DNA of 64,000 nucleotides from Kitasatospora sp. NBC_00315 (GCF_041435095.1 NZ_CP108025.1:7750001-7814000); one strand, 5' to 3'. Shown: positions 35,861 to 44,230, numbered from the stretch's first letter. Made by a program: numbers and translations. The notes: generated by a model not told the origin, from the letters alone.

Positions 35861-37441
35861 TCACCGGCCCAGCGCGGCCATCGCCGCGTTGTGGCCGGGG
35901 ATGCCGCTGACGCCGCCGCCACGCGTGGCACCCGCCCCGCAGAGCAGGATGTTGGCATGGCGGGTGGCCACGCCCCACCGGTCGTCCGGATCGCCGTACG
36001 GGAACCGGAGGTCCCGGTGGAAGATGTTGCCGCCCGGCAGGCCCAGCTCGCGTTCCAGATCCAGCGGCGTCTTCGCCTCGATGCACGGCCGGCCCTGCTC
36101 GTCCGTCGCCAGGCAGTCGCGGAGGGGTTCGGCCAGATGGGCGTCGAGCGGTGCCAGGACGGCTCGCAGGGCCGCCTCCCGGCCGGCGTCGTCGCCGTCC
36201 GCGAACAGCCGGGCAGGCAGGTGCAGGCCGAACAGGGTGAGCGTCTGGTAGCCCTTCGCCACTAGATCCGGTCCGAGGATCGACGGATCGGTGAGCGAGT
36301 GGCAGTAGATCTCCGAGGGCGCCGCCGCCGGCAGCCGGCCCCCGGCGGCCTCCCGGTACGCGGCCTCCAACTCCCGGTACGACTCCGCGATGTGGAACGT
36401 CCCGGCGAACGCCTCGCGCGGGTCCACGGCGCCGTCCCGCAGCCGGGGCAGGCGCCGCAACAGCATGTTGACCTTGAGCTGGGCGCCCTCCGGCGCCGGG
36501 CTCTCGGGCGGCTCGCCCAGCAGCCGGTCCAGCACCTGCGGGGCCGCGCCGCACAGCACCTGGCGGGCACCGACCGTACGCTCGCCCCCGGCGGAGCGGA
36601 AGGTCACCTCGGCGAGGTTCCCGTCCGTGGCCACCGACGTCACCTCGTGGCCGGTCAGCAGTTCGGCGCCCGCCCCGCGCGCTGCGTCGGCCAGCGCCCG
36701 GGTGACTGCGCCCATGCCGCCCACCGGGACGTCCCAGTCCCCGGTGCCGCCGCCGATCACGTGGTAGAGGAAGCAGCGGTTCTGGCGCAGCGACGGGTCA
36801 TGGGCGTGGGTGAAGGTGCCGATCAGGGCATCCGTCAGCACCACGCCGCGCACCAGGTCGTCCGTGAAGTACCGCTCCACACTCTCGCCGATCGGCCGCT
36901 CGAACAGGGCGTCCCAGGCCGCCGGGTCGCCCACCCGGGTGCGCAGCTCCGAGCGGCTCGGCAGCGGTTCGGTGAGGGTGGGGAACACCCGCTCGGCCAC
37001 CTGCCGGGTCATCCCGTAGAACGCCCGCCAGGAGTCGAACTCGCGCTCCGATCCGGTCAGTTCGCGGAAGGCCGCCGCCGTCCTTGCCTCGTCGCCGGCG
37101 TCCACCAGCAACCCGGTGGGCCGCCCGCCACGCACGGTCGGGGTGTACGAGGAGATCCGCCGCCGACGCAGCGTGATCCGCAGCCCCAGCTCGGAGACGA
37201 TCTTCTCGGGCAGCAGGCTCACCAGGTACGAGTACCGGGACAGCCGCGCCGCCATCCCCGGAAACGCCTGGCCCGAGACGGCCGCGCCGCCCGTTCGGCC
37301 GAGCCGTTCCAGGAGCAGAACGCTGCGCCCCGCACGGGCCAGGTAGGCGGCGGCGACCAGGGCGTTGTGGCCGCCGCCGACGATGACGACGTCGTAGGAG
37401 GAACGGGCGGGTTCGGTCGCGCCTGCCGGCTCGGGCTGCAT
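35861..37441 (-). CDS. Phytoene-desaturase-like FAD/NAD(P) oxidoreductase
   Basis: A 526-residue flavoprotein. The N-terminal Rossmann motif is VVIVGGGHNALVAAAYLARAG with the acidic end of strand 2 (LLLERLGRTGG), and the C-terminal FAD motif is RHANILLCGAGATRGGGVSGIPGHNAAMA. It belongs to the CrtI/PDS-related group (Pyr_redox NAD-binding_8) common in actinomycetes outside carotenoid clusters. No phytoene synthase gene is near, so substrate is unknown. ATG at 37441. A tandem repeat lies between it and the enoyl-CoA hydratase gene. Confidence 0.88.
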   Translation of the reverse strand: MQPEPAGATEPARSSYDVVIVGGGHNALVAAAYLARAGRSVLLLERLGRTGGAAVSGQAFPGMAARLSRYSYLVSLLPEKIVSELGLRITLRRRRISSYTPTVRGGRPTGLLVDAGDEARTAAAFRELTGSEREFDSWRAFYGMTRQVAERVFPTLTEPLPSRSELRTRVGDPAAWDALFERPIGESVERYFTDDLVRGVVLTDALIGTFTHAHDPSLRQNRCFLYHVIGGGTGDWDVPVGGMGAVTRALADAARGAGAELLTGHEVTSVATDGNLAEVTFRSAGGERTVGARQVLCGAAPQVLDRLLGEPPESPAPEGAQLKVNMLLRRLPRLRDGAVDPREAFAGTFHIAESYRELEAAYREAAGGRLPAAAPSEIYCHSLTDPSILGPDLVAKGYQTLTLFGLHLPARLFADGDDAGREAALRAVLAPLDAHLAEPLRDCLATDEQGRPCIEAKTPLDLERELGLPGGNIFHRDLRFPYGDPDDRWGVATRHANILLCGAGATRGGGVSGIPGHNAAMAALGR

Positions 37442-37536
37442 GGCGCCCGTCCTATCAGGGCCGGCCGGGTGTTGGCCAGAGTCGTGGATTGATCCGGCGT
37501 GGCGTTTCCCTCGTGCCCGGGGCGCGCGGGTGCGGT

Positions 37537-37592
37537 CGGTCGGTGCCGGTCGGTCGGTGCCAGTCGTTCGGTGCCGGTCGTTCGGTGCCGGG
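37537..37592. repeat. Four tandem 14-bp units (TCGGTCGGTGCCGG)
   Basis: Two units read TCGGTCGGTGCC(GG/AG) and two read TCGTTCGGTGCCGG. They fill the short gap between the enoyl-CoA hydratase stop and the flavoprotein start. Confidence 0.9.
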
Positions 37593-37601
37593 CGAACGGG
37601 G

Positions 37602-38273
37602 TCAGCCGAGCGGGATGTCCGTCTCGCGCAGCGCGGCCAGTGCCGGGGCGTACATCCGGGCCTTGATCGTGCCGAGGGTGGGGCCGGCCTTGGTGGTCTG
37701 AGCGGCCGCGATCTCGACGGCGGCACGGCGGACGGTCTCCTCGTCCGCCGCGCGGTCCACGATCGCGGCGCCGAGCGCGTCCCGTCCCCCGTAGCGGCGG
37801 GCGGTGGTCATGGCCTCGTGCGCGACCTGCGGGGTCAGCCGGGCCTGGATCAGCGCGGCCATGCCCGCGGTGAACGGGATGTTGATCTCCGCTTCGGGCA
37901 GGCACCAGTAGCCCCGGTCCTCGCGCATCACGCGGAAGTCGTGAGCCAGCGAGAGCATGGCGCCGGCCGCGAAGGTGTGCCCCTGCAGGGCAGCCACCGT
38001 GACGACCGGGAGGGTCAGGACACGCGCCAGCAGTGCCTGGACGTCGGCGACGTACGCGCCGGCGCGGTCGGTGTGCGCGAACAGCCAGTCCAGATCCAGG
38101 CCGTTGGAGAAGAACTTGCCCGTCGCGGCGGTCACCAGGGCGCGTGGCCCCTGGGCCTTCTCCACCTCGTCCAGCAGGTCGTCGACGGTGGCGACCCAGT
38201 CGGGGTGGAAGCGGTTCTCGGTGTCGCCGATGTCGAGGATGAAGACGTCGTCCTGACGGTCGAGCGTGGGCAT
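37602..38273 (-). CDS. Enoyl-CoA hydratase/isomerase family protein
   Basis: A 223-residue crotonase-fold protein. It has the oxyanion-hole segment ALVTAATGKFFSNGLDLDWL and QGHTFAAGAMLSLAHDFRVM, and ICL-type tail KARMYAPALAAL. The usual second glutamate of hydratases (near the PEAEINIPFTAGM segment) is partly present; such plant PECI-like proteins often isomerise enoyl-CoA double bonds. Strong AAGGAG upstream of ATG at 38273. Start of a possible two-gene unit with the flavoprotein. Activity inferred. Confidence 0.86.
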   Translation of the reverse strand: MPTLDRQDDVFILDIGDTENRFHPDWVATVDDLLDEVEKAQGPRALVTAATGKFFSNGLDLDWLFAHTDRAGAYVADVQALLARVLTLPVVTVAALQGHTFAAGAMLSLAHDFRVMREDRGYWCLPEAEINIPFTAGMAALIQARLTPQVAHEAMTTARRYGGRDALGAAIVDRAADEETVRRAAVEIAAAQTTKAGPTLGTIKARMYAPALAALRETDIPLG

Positions 38274-38545
38274 GTCTGCTCCTTCACTTCGCGGGCCGGG
38301 GGCGGAGTTGCTTCCGGGCAGGGTGGGCCCGGCCGTGCGACGGCGCCGCCGGACGGTCGTCGGCGTGCGGCTTCCGCCGGGGTGCGGAGCACAGGTCGGC
38401 CGCGGTCGCCGCCGGCCCTCGTCCACCCCGGCCGTCGCGTCGAGCCGGTGTCGTACCGAGCGTGTCGTACCGAGAGCGTGTCGCGCACGGGGGCGTCCTC
38501 CCGATCGGCGCCGACCGGCGTCGAGCGGGTGCCCGAACACCACCC

Positions 38546-38557
38546 TACCGGCTAGTA
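38546..38557. promoter_or_regulatory. Candidate acyl-CoA-type TetR operator (TACCGGCTAGTA)
   Basis: TACCGGCTAGTA is an imperfect dyad with TAC/GTA arms around central GC, in a locally A/T-richer segment about 270 bp upstream of the enoyl-CoA hydratase. It resembles fatty-acid TetR sites in actinomycetes; tentative. Confidence 0.3.
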
Positions 38558-39153
38558 ACCATGGTGGACCGGATGCTACCCGAACAGCGAGCCGACAACG
38601 AGTGGCACCCTGGGAGGCGGCTGCTCCGGCGCCAACAGTGCTGGGGGAGTCGGAGGTTCGGTCCGCCCGGCGCCGGGCCGGCCGTCGGTCCGACGCGCCC
38701 GGTGCGTTCCTCCGGGCCGGTGGGTACGGTCACGGCGGGCGCGCTCCGGACGCTGGTCGACGGGTCGGATCCTCGGCTCCCCGTGCAGGGTGGGCGGATC
38801 CCCGGATCGCCTCGGACGTCGGCTCGACATCGCCTCTGACATCGGCTCCGGGAACGCCTCCGGGAGCGCCTCCGGGAGCGTTCCCGGCCTCGCCGGCGGC
38901 GGAGCGTCCGGCCGTGGTGCAGGTCACATCCGGGCGACCGCGCGGGATGTAGTCTGGCCCTCTGCCGTAGCGGCAGTCGAGACGGGTCGGGATGATGCGA
39001 GCACGAGCACTTCGCTCCGCGCGGGCAACCACGGGTTGTCCGCCGCTCGTTCGCGCCACCTCCCCGCGATCCGCGGGTCCGCAGGGCCCGGACGCCGATG
39101 CCCGGCTGGTCCGGCGCCGCTGGATCGACGGGGTCGGCTCACCGACCGGCCTC

Positions 39154-39169
39154 TGTCAGATCTGACAGC
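39154..39169. promoter_or_regulatory. 16-bp perfect palindrome CTGTCAGATCTGACAG
   Basis: Isolated perfect dyad 246 bp upstream of the GNAT/M20 gene pair. Length and symmetry are those of a TetR- or GntR-type operator. Cognate regulator unknown. Confidence 0.45.
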
Positions 39170-39414
39170 CGGTCACATCGGCGGCGGTAACTCCCGCTGA
39201 CGCGCGAGCACCCGCGTCCCCGGACAGATCTCCGCCGCACCCCCTGCCGCACTCCCGACGCCGACGCCGACGCCCACGGCCACCGTGCCCCGGGCACGGT
39301 GGGCCGCCTGTCGGTCACGGCCGGACAGCCGCCGAACGCCGCTGCCGGGCGGTCGGCGCCCCTCCACAGCAGCCAGATCCCTGGTCAGAGACAGAAATCG
39401 AGGAACGGATCCTC

Positions 39415-40233
39415 ATGTCCCCTTCCCACCCGTCCACCACGGACCCCCGCCCACCGGTCGAGGCTCCGTTCGCGCAGCCGGACCTGCACCCGGCGGACTC
39501 CCACCCGGCGTACCCCCACGAGGGGGGCCTTCGCGTCGGGGATCTCCACCCGCTGGACAATCCGGCCCGCGCGGCGCTGCTCGGTCCGCACGCGCATCTC
39601 GCCGAGCGGTACGGATCCGTGCTGCGCTACCAGGTGGACGTCTCCCCCTTCGTGGCCCTCCCGGACCGGCCCGACGAGTCGGCCTGGAGCGACGTCGCGG
39701 CCCTGCTCGGACCGGGCGCCGTCGCGGCGGTCTCCGGTTACGGGGGCACGCCACCGCCGGGCTGGGAGGTCGTCATGCACGGCCCCGGCGTACAGCTGGT
39801 GGACGAGGGCGTCGCGGCAGCGCCCGACGCCGAGGCGCTCACGCTGGGGCCCGACGACGTCGAGGAGATGCTCGCGCTGGTGGCGCACGCCCAGCCCGGC
39901 CCCTTCCTGCCGCGCACCATCGAGCTCGGCACGTACCTCGGGTTCCGGCACCGCGGCGAACTGATCGCGATGGCGGGCGAGCGGCTGCACGTACCGGGCT
40001 GGACCGAGATCAGCGCCGTCTGCACGGCCGCGGACCACCGTGGCAAGGGGCTGGCGACCCGGCTCGTCCACGCGGTCGCGGCCGGTATCCGGGCCCGGGG
40101 CGAGACGCCGTTCCTGCACGCCGCCGCGAGCAACACCAACGCGATCCGGCTCTACGAGTCGCTGGGCTTCCGGCTGCGCCGCGAGGTCGCCTTCCTCGCC
40201 GTCCGGGTCCCCGTCACCGGCGCGGGCGCATGA
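39415..40233 (+). CDS. GNAT family N-acetyltransferase
   Basis: A 272-residue protein: an N-terminal Pro/His-rich region (residues 1-50) followed by a domain of FR47/GNAT type. The acetyl-CoA site is in CTAADHRGKGLATRLVHAVAAGIR (Q/RxxGxG/A-like), then FLHAAASNTNAIRLYESLGFRLR. It would acetylate a small amine or protein. Its TGA overlaps the ATG of the M20 gene (ATGA), so the two are translated together. ATG at 39415. Confidence 0.87.
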   Translation: MSPSHPSTTDPRPPVEAPFAQPDLHPADSHPAYPHEGGLRVGDLHPLDNPARAALLGPHAHLAERYGSVLRYQVDVSPFVALPDRPDESAWSDVAALLGPGAVAAVSGYGGTPPPGWEVVMHGPGVQLVDEGVAAAPDAEALTLGPDDVEEMLALVAHAQPGPFLPRTIELGTYLGFRHRGELIAMAGERLHVPGWTEISAVCTAADHRGKGLATRLVHAVAAGIRARGETPFLHAAASNTNAIRLYESLGFRLRREVAFLAVRVPVTGAGA

Positions 40234-41534
40234 GCACGGCCGTCCGGGAGGTGGTGACGCTGGCGAGTGAGCTGATCGCGATCGACACCAGCAACACCGG
40301 CGACGCCGCCGCGCCCGGCACCGAGCGGGCCGCCGCCGAGTACGTCGCGGCGAAGCTCGCCGAGGTCGGGTACGAGACCACGTACGTCGAGTCCGGAGCG
40401 CCCGGGCGCGGCAACGTGGTCGTCCGGCTGCCCGGCGCGGACCCGACGCGCGGGGCGCTGCTGGTGCACGGCCACCTCGACGTGGTCCCCGCCGACGCGA
40501 GCGAGTGGACGATCCCACCGTTCTCCGGCGAGGTCCACGACGGCTACGTCTGGGGCCGGGGCGCCGTCGACATGAAGGGCATGGTCGCGATGACGCTCGC
40601 GGTGGCCCGGCAGTTCAAGCGCGACGGTGTGGTGCCGCCCCGGGATCTGATCTTCGCGTTCCTCGCGGACGAGGAGGCCGGAGGCTTCCTCGGCGCCCGC
40701 TGGCTGGTCGACAACCGCCCGGAACTCTTCGAGGGGGCCACCGAGGCGATCAGCGAGGTCGGCGGATTCTCCGTCTCCTTCGACGGCGGCACGCGTGCGT
40801 ACCTGATCGAGACGGCGGAGAAGGGCGTGATGTGGCTGCGGCTGAGAACGACCGGAACGGCGGGGCACGGCTCGATGCTCCACAGTGACAACGCCGTCGC
40901 CAAACTCGCCGCGGCGGTCACCCGGCTGGAGTCGCACCGCTTCCCGCTCATCCTCACCGACCCGGTGCGCGAGTTCCTCGAAGGCGTGGGCGAGCTCACC
41001 GGCGTCCCCTTCGACGACCGTGATCCGGAGGGCGCGGTGGCCCGTCTCGGGAACCTCTCCCGCATGATCGGGGCGACGCTGCGCGACACCGCCAACGTCA
41101 CCATGTTCGAGGCCGGTTACAAGGCCAACGTGGTTCCCTCGCAGGCCCGGGCGACCGTCGACGCCCGTATCCTGCCCGGCCGGGAGAAGGCTTTCGAAGC
41201 CGAACTCGCCGACATCCTGGGGCCGGAGGTCGAGCGCGAGTGGGACAGCCTGCCACCCGTGCAGACCACCTTCGACGGCTCCCTGGTCGACGCGATGGCC
41301 CTGGCGATCGGTGCCGAGGACCCGGGGGCCCGGGTGCTGCCCTACATGCTCTCGGCCGGCACCGACGCCAAGTCCTTCCAGCGGCTGGGCATCCGACACT
41401 TCGGCTTCGCACCGCTGCGGCTCCCGGCCGGTCTCGACTTCACGGCCCTGTTCCACGGGGTGGACGAGCGGGTCCCGGTCGACGCCCTGGAGTTCGGCAC
41501 CAGGGTGCTGGACCGCTTCCTGCGCACCTGTTGA
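40230..41534 (+). CDS. M20 family peptidase (ArgE/DapE-like)
   Basis: A 434-residue M20 enzyme, coupled to the GNAT gene. Motifs: LLVHGHLDVVPAD (metal His, catalytic Asp), GRGAVDMKGMVAM, FLADEEAGGFLGARW (Glu pair), GTAGHGSML and a C-terminal LPYMLSAGTDAKSF. Closest in pattern to ArgE/DapE/CPG2-type deacylases. A GNAT and a deacylase together suggest a cycle of acetylation and deacetylation of an unknown amine, but this is inference. No signal peptide. Confidence 0.9.
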   Translation: MSTAVREVVTLASELIAIDTSNTGDAAAPGTERAAAEYVAAKLAEVGYETTYVESGAPGRGNVVVRLPGADPTRGALLVHGHLDVVPADASEWTIPPFSGEVHDGYVWGRGAVDMKGMVAMTLAVARQFKRDGVVPPRDLIFAFLADEEAGGFLGARWLVDNRPELFEGATEAISEVGGFSVSFDGGTRAYLIETAEKGVMWLRLRTTGTAGHGSMLHSDNAVAKLAAAVTRLESHRFPLILTDPVREFLEGVGELTGVPFDDRDPEGAVARLGNLSRMIGATLRDTANVTMFEAGYKANVVPSQARATVDARILPGREKAFEAELADILGPEVEREWDSLPPVQTTFDGSLVDAMALAIGAEDPGARVLPYMLSAGTDAKSFQRLGIRHFGFAPLRLPAGLDFTALFHGVDERVPVDALEFGTRVLDRFLRTC

Positions 41535-41567
41535 CCGCTGCCGGCCGGTCGACGTGACCCGGCCGAC

Positions 41568-41697
41568 TGCGAGCCGTACCGGCCGAGCACGAGCCGTACC
41601 GCCCGAGCGCGAGCTGTACCGAAGCGCCACGAGCCGTGCCGAACCGCCAGGATCCCTACCGAACCGCCGCGAACCGTGCCGAACGACCGCGAGCCGA
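41568..41697. repeat. Degenerate tandem repeats (CGAGCCGTACCG type)
   Basis: Roughly seven copies of an 18-bp unit around CGAGCCGTACCG...CC fill the gap between the M20 and GST-like genes. Repeats are diverged (GTACCG to GTGCCG, CGAACC). Confidence 0.7.
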
Positions 41698-41734
41698 ACC
41701 CCGTCAAGCACGTCCATCTGAGAGGAACTCGAAC

Positions 41735-42658
41735 ATGAGCCGGACACCGCGCTACGCCGACGCCGTCGACACCGCCGTCCACGGCGAGTACCGGATCAAC
41801 CGGGCCCCGGGCGACGACCGCCCGCTCTACCGCTTCACCGGCCGGATCACCGCCGACGGCAGCAGCGGCTTCCGGGCCGAGCCCGGGCGCTACCACCTGT
41901 ACGCGGGGTGGTTCTGCCCGTGGGCGCAGCGCGTCACGATCCAGCGTGCCCTGAACGGCTTGCAGGAGGTGGTCTCGGTGTCCTACGTCGACGGTGGGCG
42001 CGACGGCAGGGGCTGGGCGTTCCGTGAGACCCACGGCCCGGACCCGGTCAACGGTTTCACCCTGCTGCGCGAGGCCTACGAGGCGACCGAGCCCGGGTTC
42101 GACGGACATATCTCGGTACCGACTCTCTGGGACCGTGAGACCGGGCGCATCGTCAGCAACGACTTCGCCGGGATCGGTATCGACCTGGCGACCCAGTTCG
42201 GCCCGTGGGGCAACGGCGGCGAGTTCTACCCGGAGCCGCTGCGCGCCCGGATCGAGGAGCTGGACCGCTGGCTCGGCCCCGCGGTGAACCAGGGCGTCAG
42301 CGTCGCCGCCGGCGCCGGCCCGGCCGCCGGTGCGGCTCGTGGCGCGCTGCTGACGGCCTTCGCCGAGCTCGACGCGCGGCTCGGACAGGGCCGCTACCTT
42401 CTCGGGGAGCGGCTCACCGAGGCCGACGTCCGGCTCTGGGTGGCCCTCGCCCGGTACGACGTGGCGGCCAACGCCACTCGTGCCATCAACCCCGGGCTGG
42501 CCGAGTTCCCGAACCTCTGGGACTACGCCCGCGACCTCTACCAGCAGGAGGCGTTCACCGCGACCACCGACTTCGCCACCTTCTCGGCACCCGGGGCGAA
42601 GCTGCCGGACTGGGGTGCCCCGCACGGTCGCGAGGCCCTTGCGGGTGCGCTGATCTGA
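41735..42658 (+). CDS. Glutathionyl-hydroquinone reductase-like protein (Xi-class GST)
   Basis: A 307-residue protein of the ECM4/YqjG (Xi-class) family: active-site Cys in YAGWFCPWAQRV, then HISVPTLWDRETGRIVSNDFAGI, and a GST C-terminal helical domain with RYLLGERLTEADVRLWVALARYD. Such enzymes reduce glutathionyl-hydroquinones, but actinomycetes make mycothiol instead of glutathione, so the natural thiol is probably mycothiol. ATG at 41735 with GAGAGGAA upstream. Followed by a hairpin. Confidence 0.9.
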   Translation: MSRTPRYADAVDTAVHGEYRINRAPGDDRPLYRFTGRITADGSSGFRAEPGRYHLYAGWFCPWAQRVTIQRALNGLQEVVSVSYVDGGRDGRGWAFRETHGPDPVNGFTLLREAYEATEPGFDGHISVPTLWDRETGRIVSNDFAGIGIDLATQFGPWGNGGEFYPEPLRARIEELDRWLGPAVNQGVSVAAGAGPAAGAARGALLTAFAELDARLGQGRYLLGERLTEADVRLWVALARYDVAANATRAINPGLAEFPNLWDYARDLYQQEAFTATTDFATFSAPGAKLPDWGAPHGREALAGALI

Positions 42659-42660
42659 CG

Positions 42661-42716
42661 GTCCGTCTGTCCGCCTGTCCGTCTGTCCGTCTGTCCGCCT
42701 GTCCGCCTGTCCGCCT
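42661..42716. repeat. Seven tandem 8-bp units (GTCCGYCT)
   Basis: GTCCGTCT and GTCCGCCT alternate over 56 bp, immediately after the GST-like stop codon; an eighth unit is degenerate. Period 8 is not codon-related. Confidence 0.9.
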
Positions 42717-42736
42717 GTTCGCCGATCCGCCGGTCG

Positions 42737-42765
42737 ACGGGGCCCCGCTTCGGACGGGGCCCCGT
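42737..42765 (+). terminator. Terminator hairpin after the GST-like gene
   Basis: ACGGGGCCCCG / CGGGGCCCCGT, a perfect 11-bp stem with a 7-base loop CTTCGGA. Confidence 0.7.
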
Positions 42766-42800
42766 GCCGGGCGGGCGCGAGAACCCGGCGGGACCGCTCC

Positions 42801-42841
42801 TCTGACGAGAATCCGCAGGTAGTGGCCGACGGTCGGCCAGT
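42801..42841. repeat. Duplicated block A, copy 1
   Basis: 41-bp block starting TCTGAC and containing GAATCCGCAGGT and GGCCGACGGTCGG, about 37/41 identical to 43849-43889. An inverted partial copy lies at 44205-44230. Confidence 0.85.
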
Positions 42842-42896
42842 GCCTGGGTGATCAGCTCACCGGCCGCGGCGGTGAAGTGGAGTTCGTGGCGGCGGG
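42840..42896. repeat. Duplicated block B, copy 1
   Basis: 57-bp block containing GATCAGCTCACCGGCCGCGG, with 55/57 identity to 44056-44112. Read on the minus strand it could encode an ARRHELHFTAAAGELI-like peptide, so both copies may derive from one broken gene end. Confidence 0.85.
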
Positions 42897-43091
42897 CGGC
42901 GGGCGGTGACCGTGCAGCGGGCGGCGCGGTGGGTGCCGCGTGCGGCCCGCCTCCCGTCTCCTCCCGCCCGTCCGGTTCCCGTCGTTCGGCCGCCGCCCGT
43001 CGGGCCGGCGACCGGGTGCCCGAGGCCGCCGTCCCCGGGTGCCCGAGGCACTGATACGTTCACCGCTACCGAGTCGAACCGGGGGGCACCA

Positions 43092-43853
43092 ATGAACTCA
43101 ACTGCCGTTCCCACGGCGCTGGTCACCGGCGCCAGCCGGGGCATCGGCGCCGCCACCGCCCGCCGACTCGCCTCCCGGGGCTACCGGGTGGCCGTGAACT
43201 ACTTCTCCAGCCCGGAGGCCGCCGCACTGGTCGTGGCGGAGATCGAGGCGGCCGGCGGCACGGCCTTCGCGATCCGGGGCGACGTCCGCGACCCGGCCGA
43301 GGCCGCCGAGTTGGTGCGACTGGCCGCCGCTGACGGCCGGCTGGACGTGCTGGTCTGCAACGCCGCCGCGCCGTCCTTCACACCCACCCCGGTCGGCACA
43401 CTGCCGTGGGAGGACTTCCACGCGAAGCTGACGGCCGAACTGGCGGGCGTCTACACCCTCACCCAGCACGCCCTGGCCGTGATGGGCGGGCAGCGCGGCG
43501 GGCGGATCGTCTACGTCTCCAGCAACGTGGCCGACGGGCCGCCCGCACCCGGCATGGCCGCGCACGGCACCGCCAAGGCGGCGATCAACACCTTCGCCCG
43601 GTTCGTCGCCGCCGAGGCCGGACCGCTGGGCGTCCGGGTCAACGTGGTCGCACCGGGCCTGGTCCGCACGGAGGCGAGCGCCCGACTGCCGAAGGAGTTC
43701 TCCCAGCGGATCGCGGACCGCACGCCGCTCGGGCGGATCGCGGAACCCGATGATGTGGCACGGGCGATCGCGCTGCTGGTCAGCGAGGACGCGGCGTTCG
43801 TCACGGGGGCCGTCCTCAGCGTCGACGGCGGTTTCGGCATCTCCCGCATCTGA
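43092..43853 (+). CDS. SDR family oxidoreductase with Tyr-to-His in the active site
   Basis: A 253-residue FabG-like SDR. The cofactor motif is TGASRGIG (12-19); VCNAAAP stands where NNAG is usual. The catalytic YxxxK reads HGTAK: His158 (codon CAC), with the lysine at 162. SSNVADG has the usual serine. The Tyr-to-His change also occurs in some SDR relatives, so the protein may still act on some carbonyl or may have lost activity. ATG at 43092. Its stop codon lies inside duplicated block A. Confidence 0.85.
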   Translation: MNSTAVPTALVTGASRGIGAATARRLASRGYRVAVNYFSSPEAAALVVAEIEAAGGTAFAIRGDVRDPAEAAELVRLAAADGRLDVLVCNAAAPSFTPTPVGTLPWEDFHAKLTAELAGVYTLTQHALAVMGGQRGGRIVYVSSNVADGPPAPGMAAHGTAKAAINTFARFVAAEAGPLGVRVNVVAPGLVRTEASARLPKEFSQRIADRTPLGRIAEPDDVARAIALLVSEDAAFVTGAVLSVDGGFGISRI

Positions 43854-43889
43854 CCCGAATCCGCAGGTGGTGGCCGACGGTCGGTCAGT
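43849..43889. repeat. Duplicated block A, copy 2
   Basis: Second copy of block A, beginning just before the SDR stop codon, so the duplication includes the gene's stop. Pairs with the inverted copy at 44205-44230. Confidence 0.85.
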
Positions 43890-44225
43890 TGATCTCTGTG
43901 TTGGCTGTTGGCCTGGTTCGGGGTGTCCGGGTAGGCCGGTGGCCCGGCTGTCGTGCCGGGTGGGCGGCGTTCCGGGGCGGTGTCGGGTGGTTCGGGCCTG
44001 GTCGGGCCGGTCGGTCAGGCGGCTGAGAGGTGTCGGTGGGCGCGGATCCGGGCCGGTGCCCGGGCGATCAGCTCACCGGCCGCGGCGGTGAAGTGGAGTT
44101 CGTGGCGGCGGGCCAGTCGGCGGGTGCGTGGTCCAGCACGGCGACCTGCGCGGCCATCTCGAACCCCGCACGGACACCTGTCGTCGTATCAGCCGCCGAC
44201 CTCCGCCAGTACCTGCGGATTCGGG
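43854..44225. other. Gene-free stretch between convergent genes, with duplicated blocks
   Basis: Between the SDR (+) and the SnoaL-like gene (-). Contains block A copy 2, block B copy 2 and an inverted part of block A at its right end. No gene seen; likely rearranged DNA. Confidence 0.5.
44056..44112. repeat. Duplicated block B, copy 2
   Basis: Second copy of block B. The adjacent minus-strand sequence continues with coding character (RHELHFTAAAGELIARAPA, then a stop), unlike copy 1. Confidence 0.85.
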
Positions 44226-44230
44226 TCAGA
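44205..44230 (-). repeat. Inverted partial copy of block A
   Basis: 26 bp, about 24/26 identical to the reverse complement of 43849-43874. It spans the stop codon of the SnoaL-like gene. Confidence 0.8.

Larger units (their letters stand above)
38274..39414. other. 1.1-kb gene-free stretch
   Basis: No frame with a ribosome site and family resemblance was found on either strand. It holds a TetR-type dyad near 38546, GCCTCCGGGAGC repeats around 38855-38890, and a 16-bp perfect palindrome at 39154-39169. It may contain an unrecognised RNA or a deleted gene. Confidence 0.5.
42659..43091. other. Gene-free stretch with repeats and duplicated blocks
   Basis: Holds an 8-bp tandem repeat, a terminator, and two blocks that recur downstream of the SDR gene (see separate entries). 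No gene seen. Confidence 0.5.

Noticed and set aside
38730-39142. Short overlapping frames in the gene-free stretch
   Set aside because: No ribosome site, Arg/Pro/Gly-rich composition and no family features.
40152-41747. Long minus-strand open frame over the GNAT/M20 genes
   Set aside because: Composition is GC-shadow; the plus-strand genes have clear motifs and an ATGA coupling.
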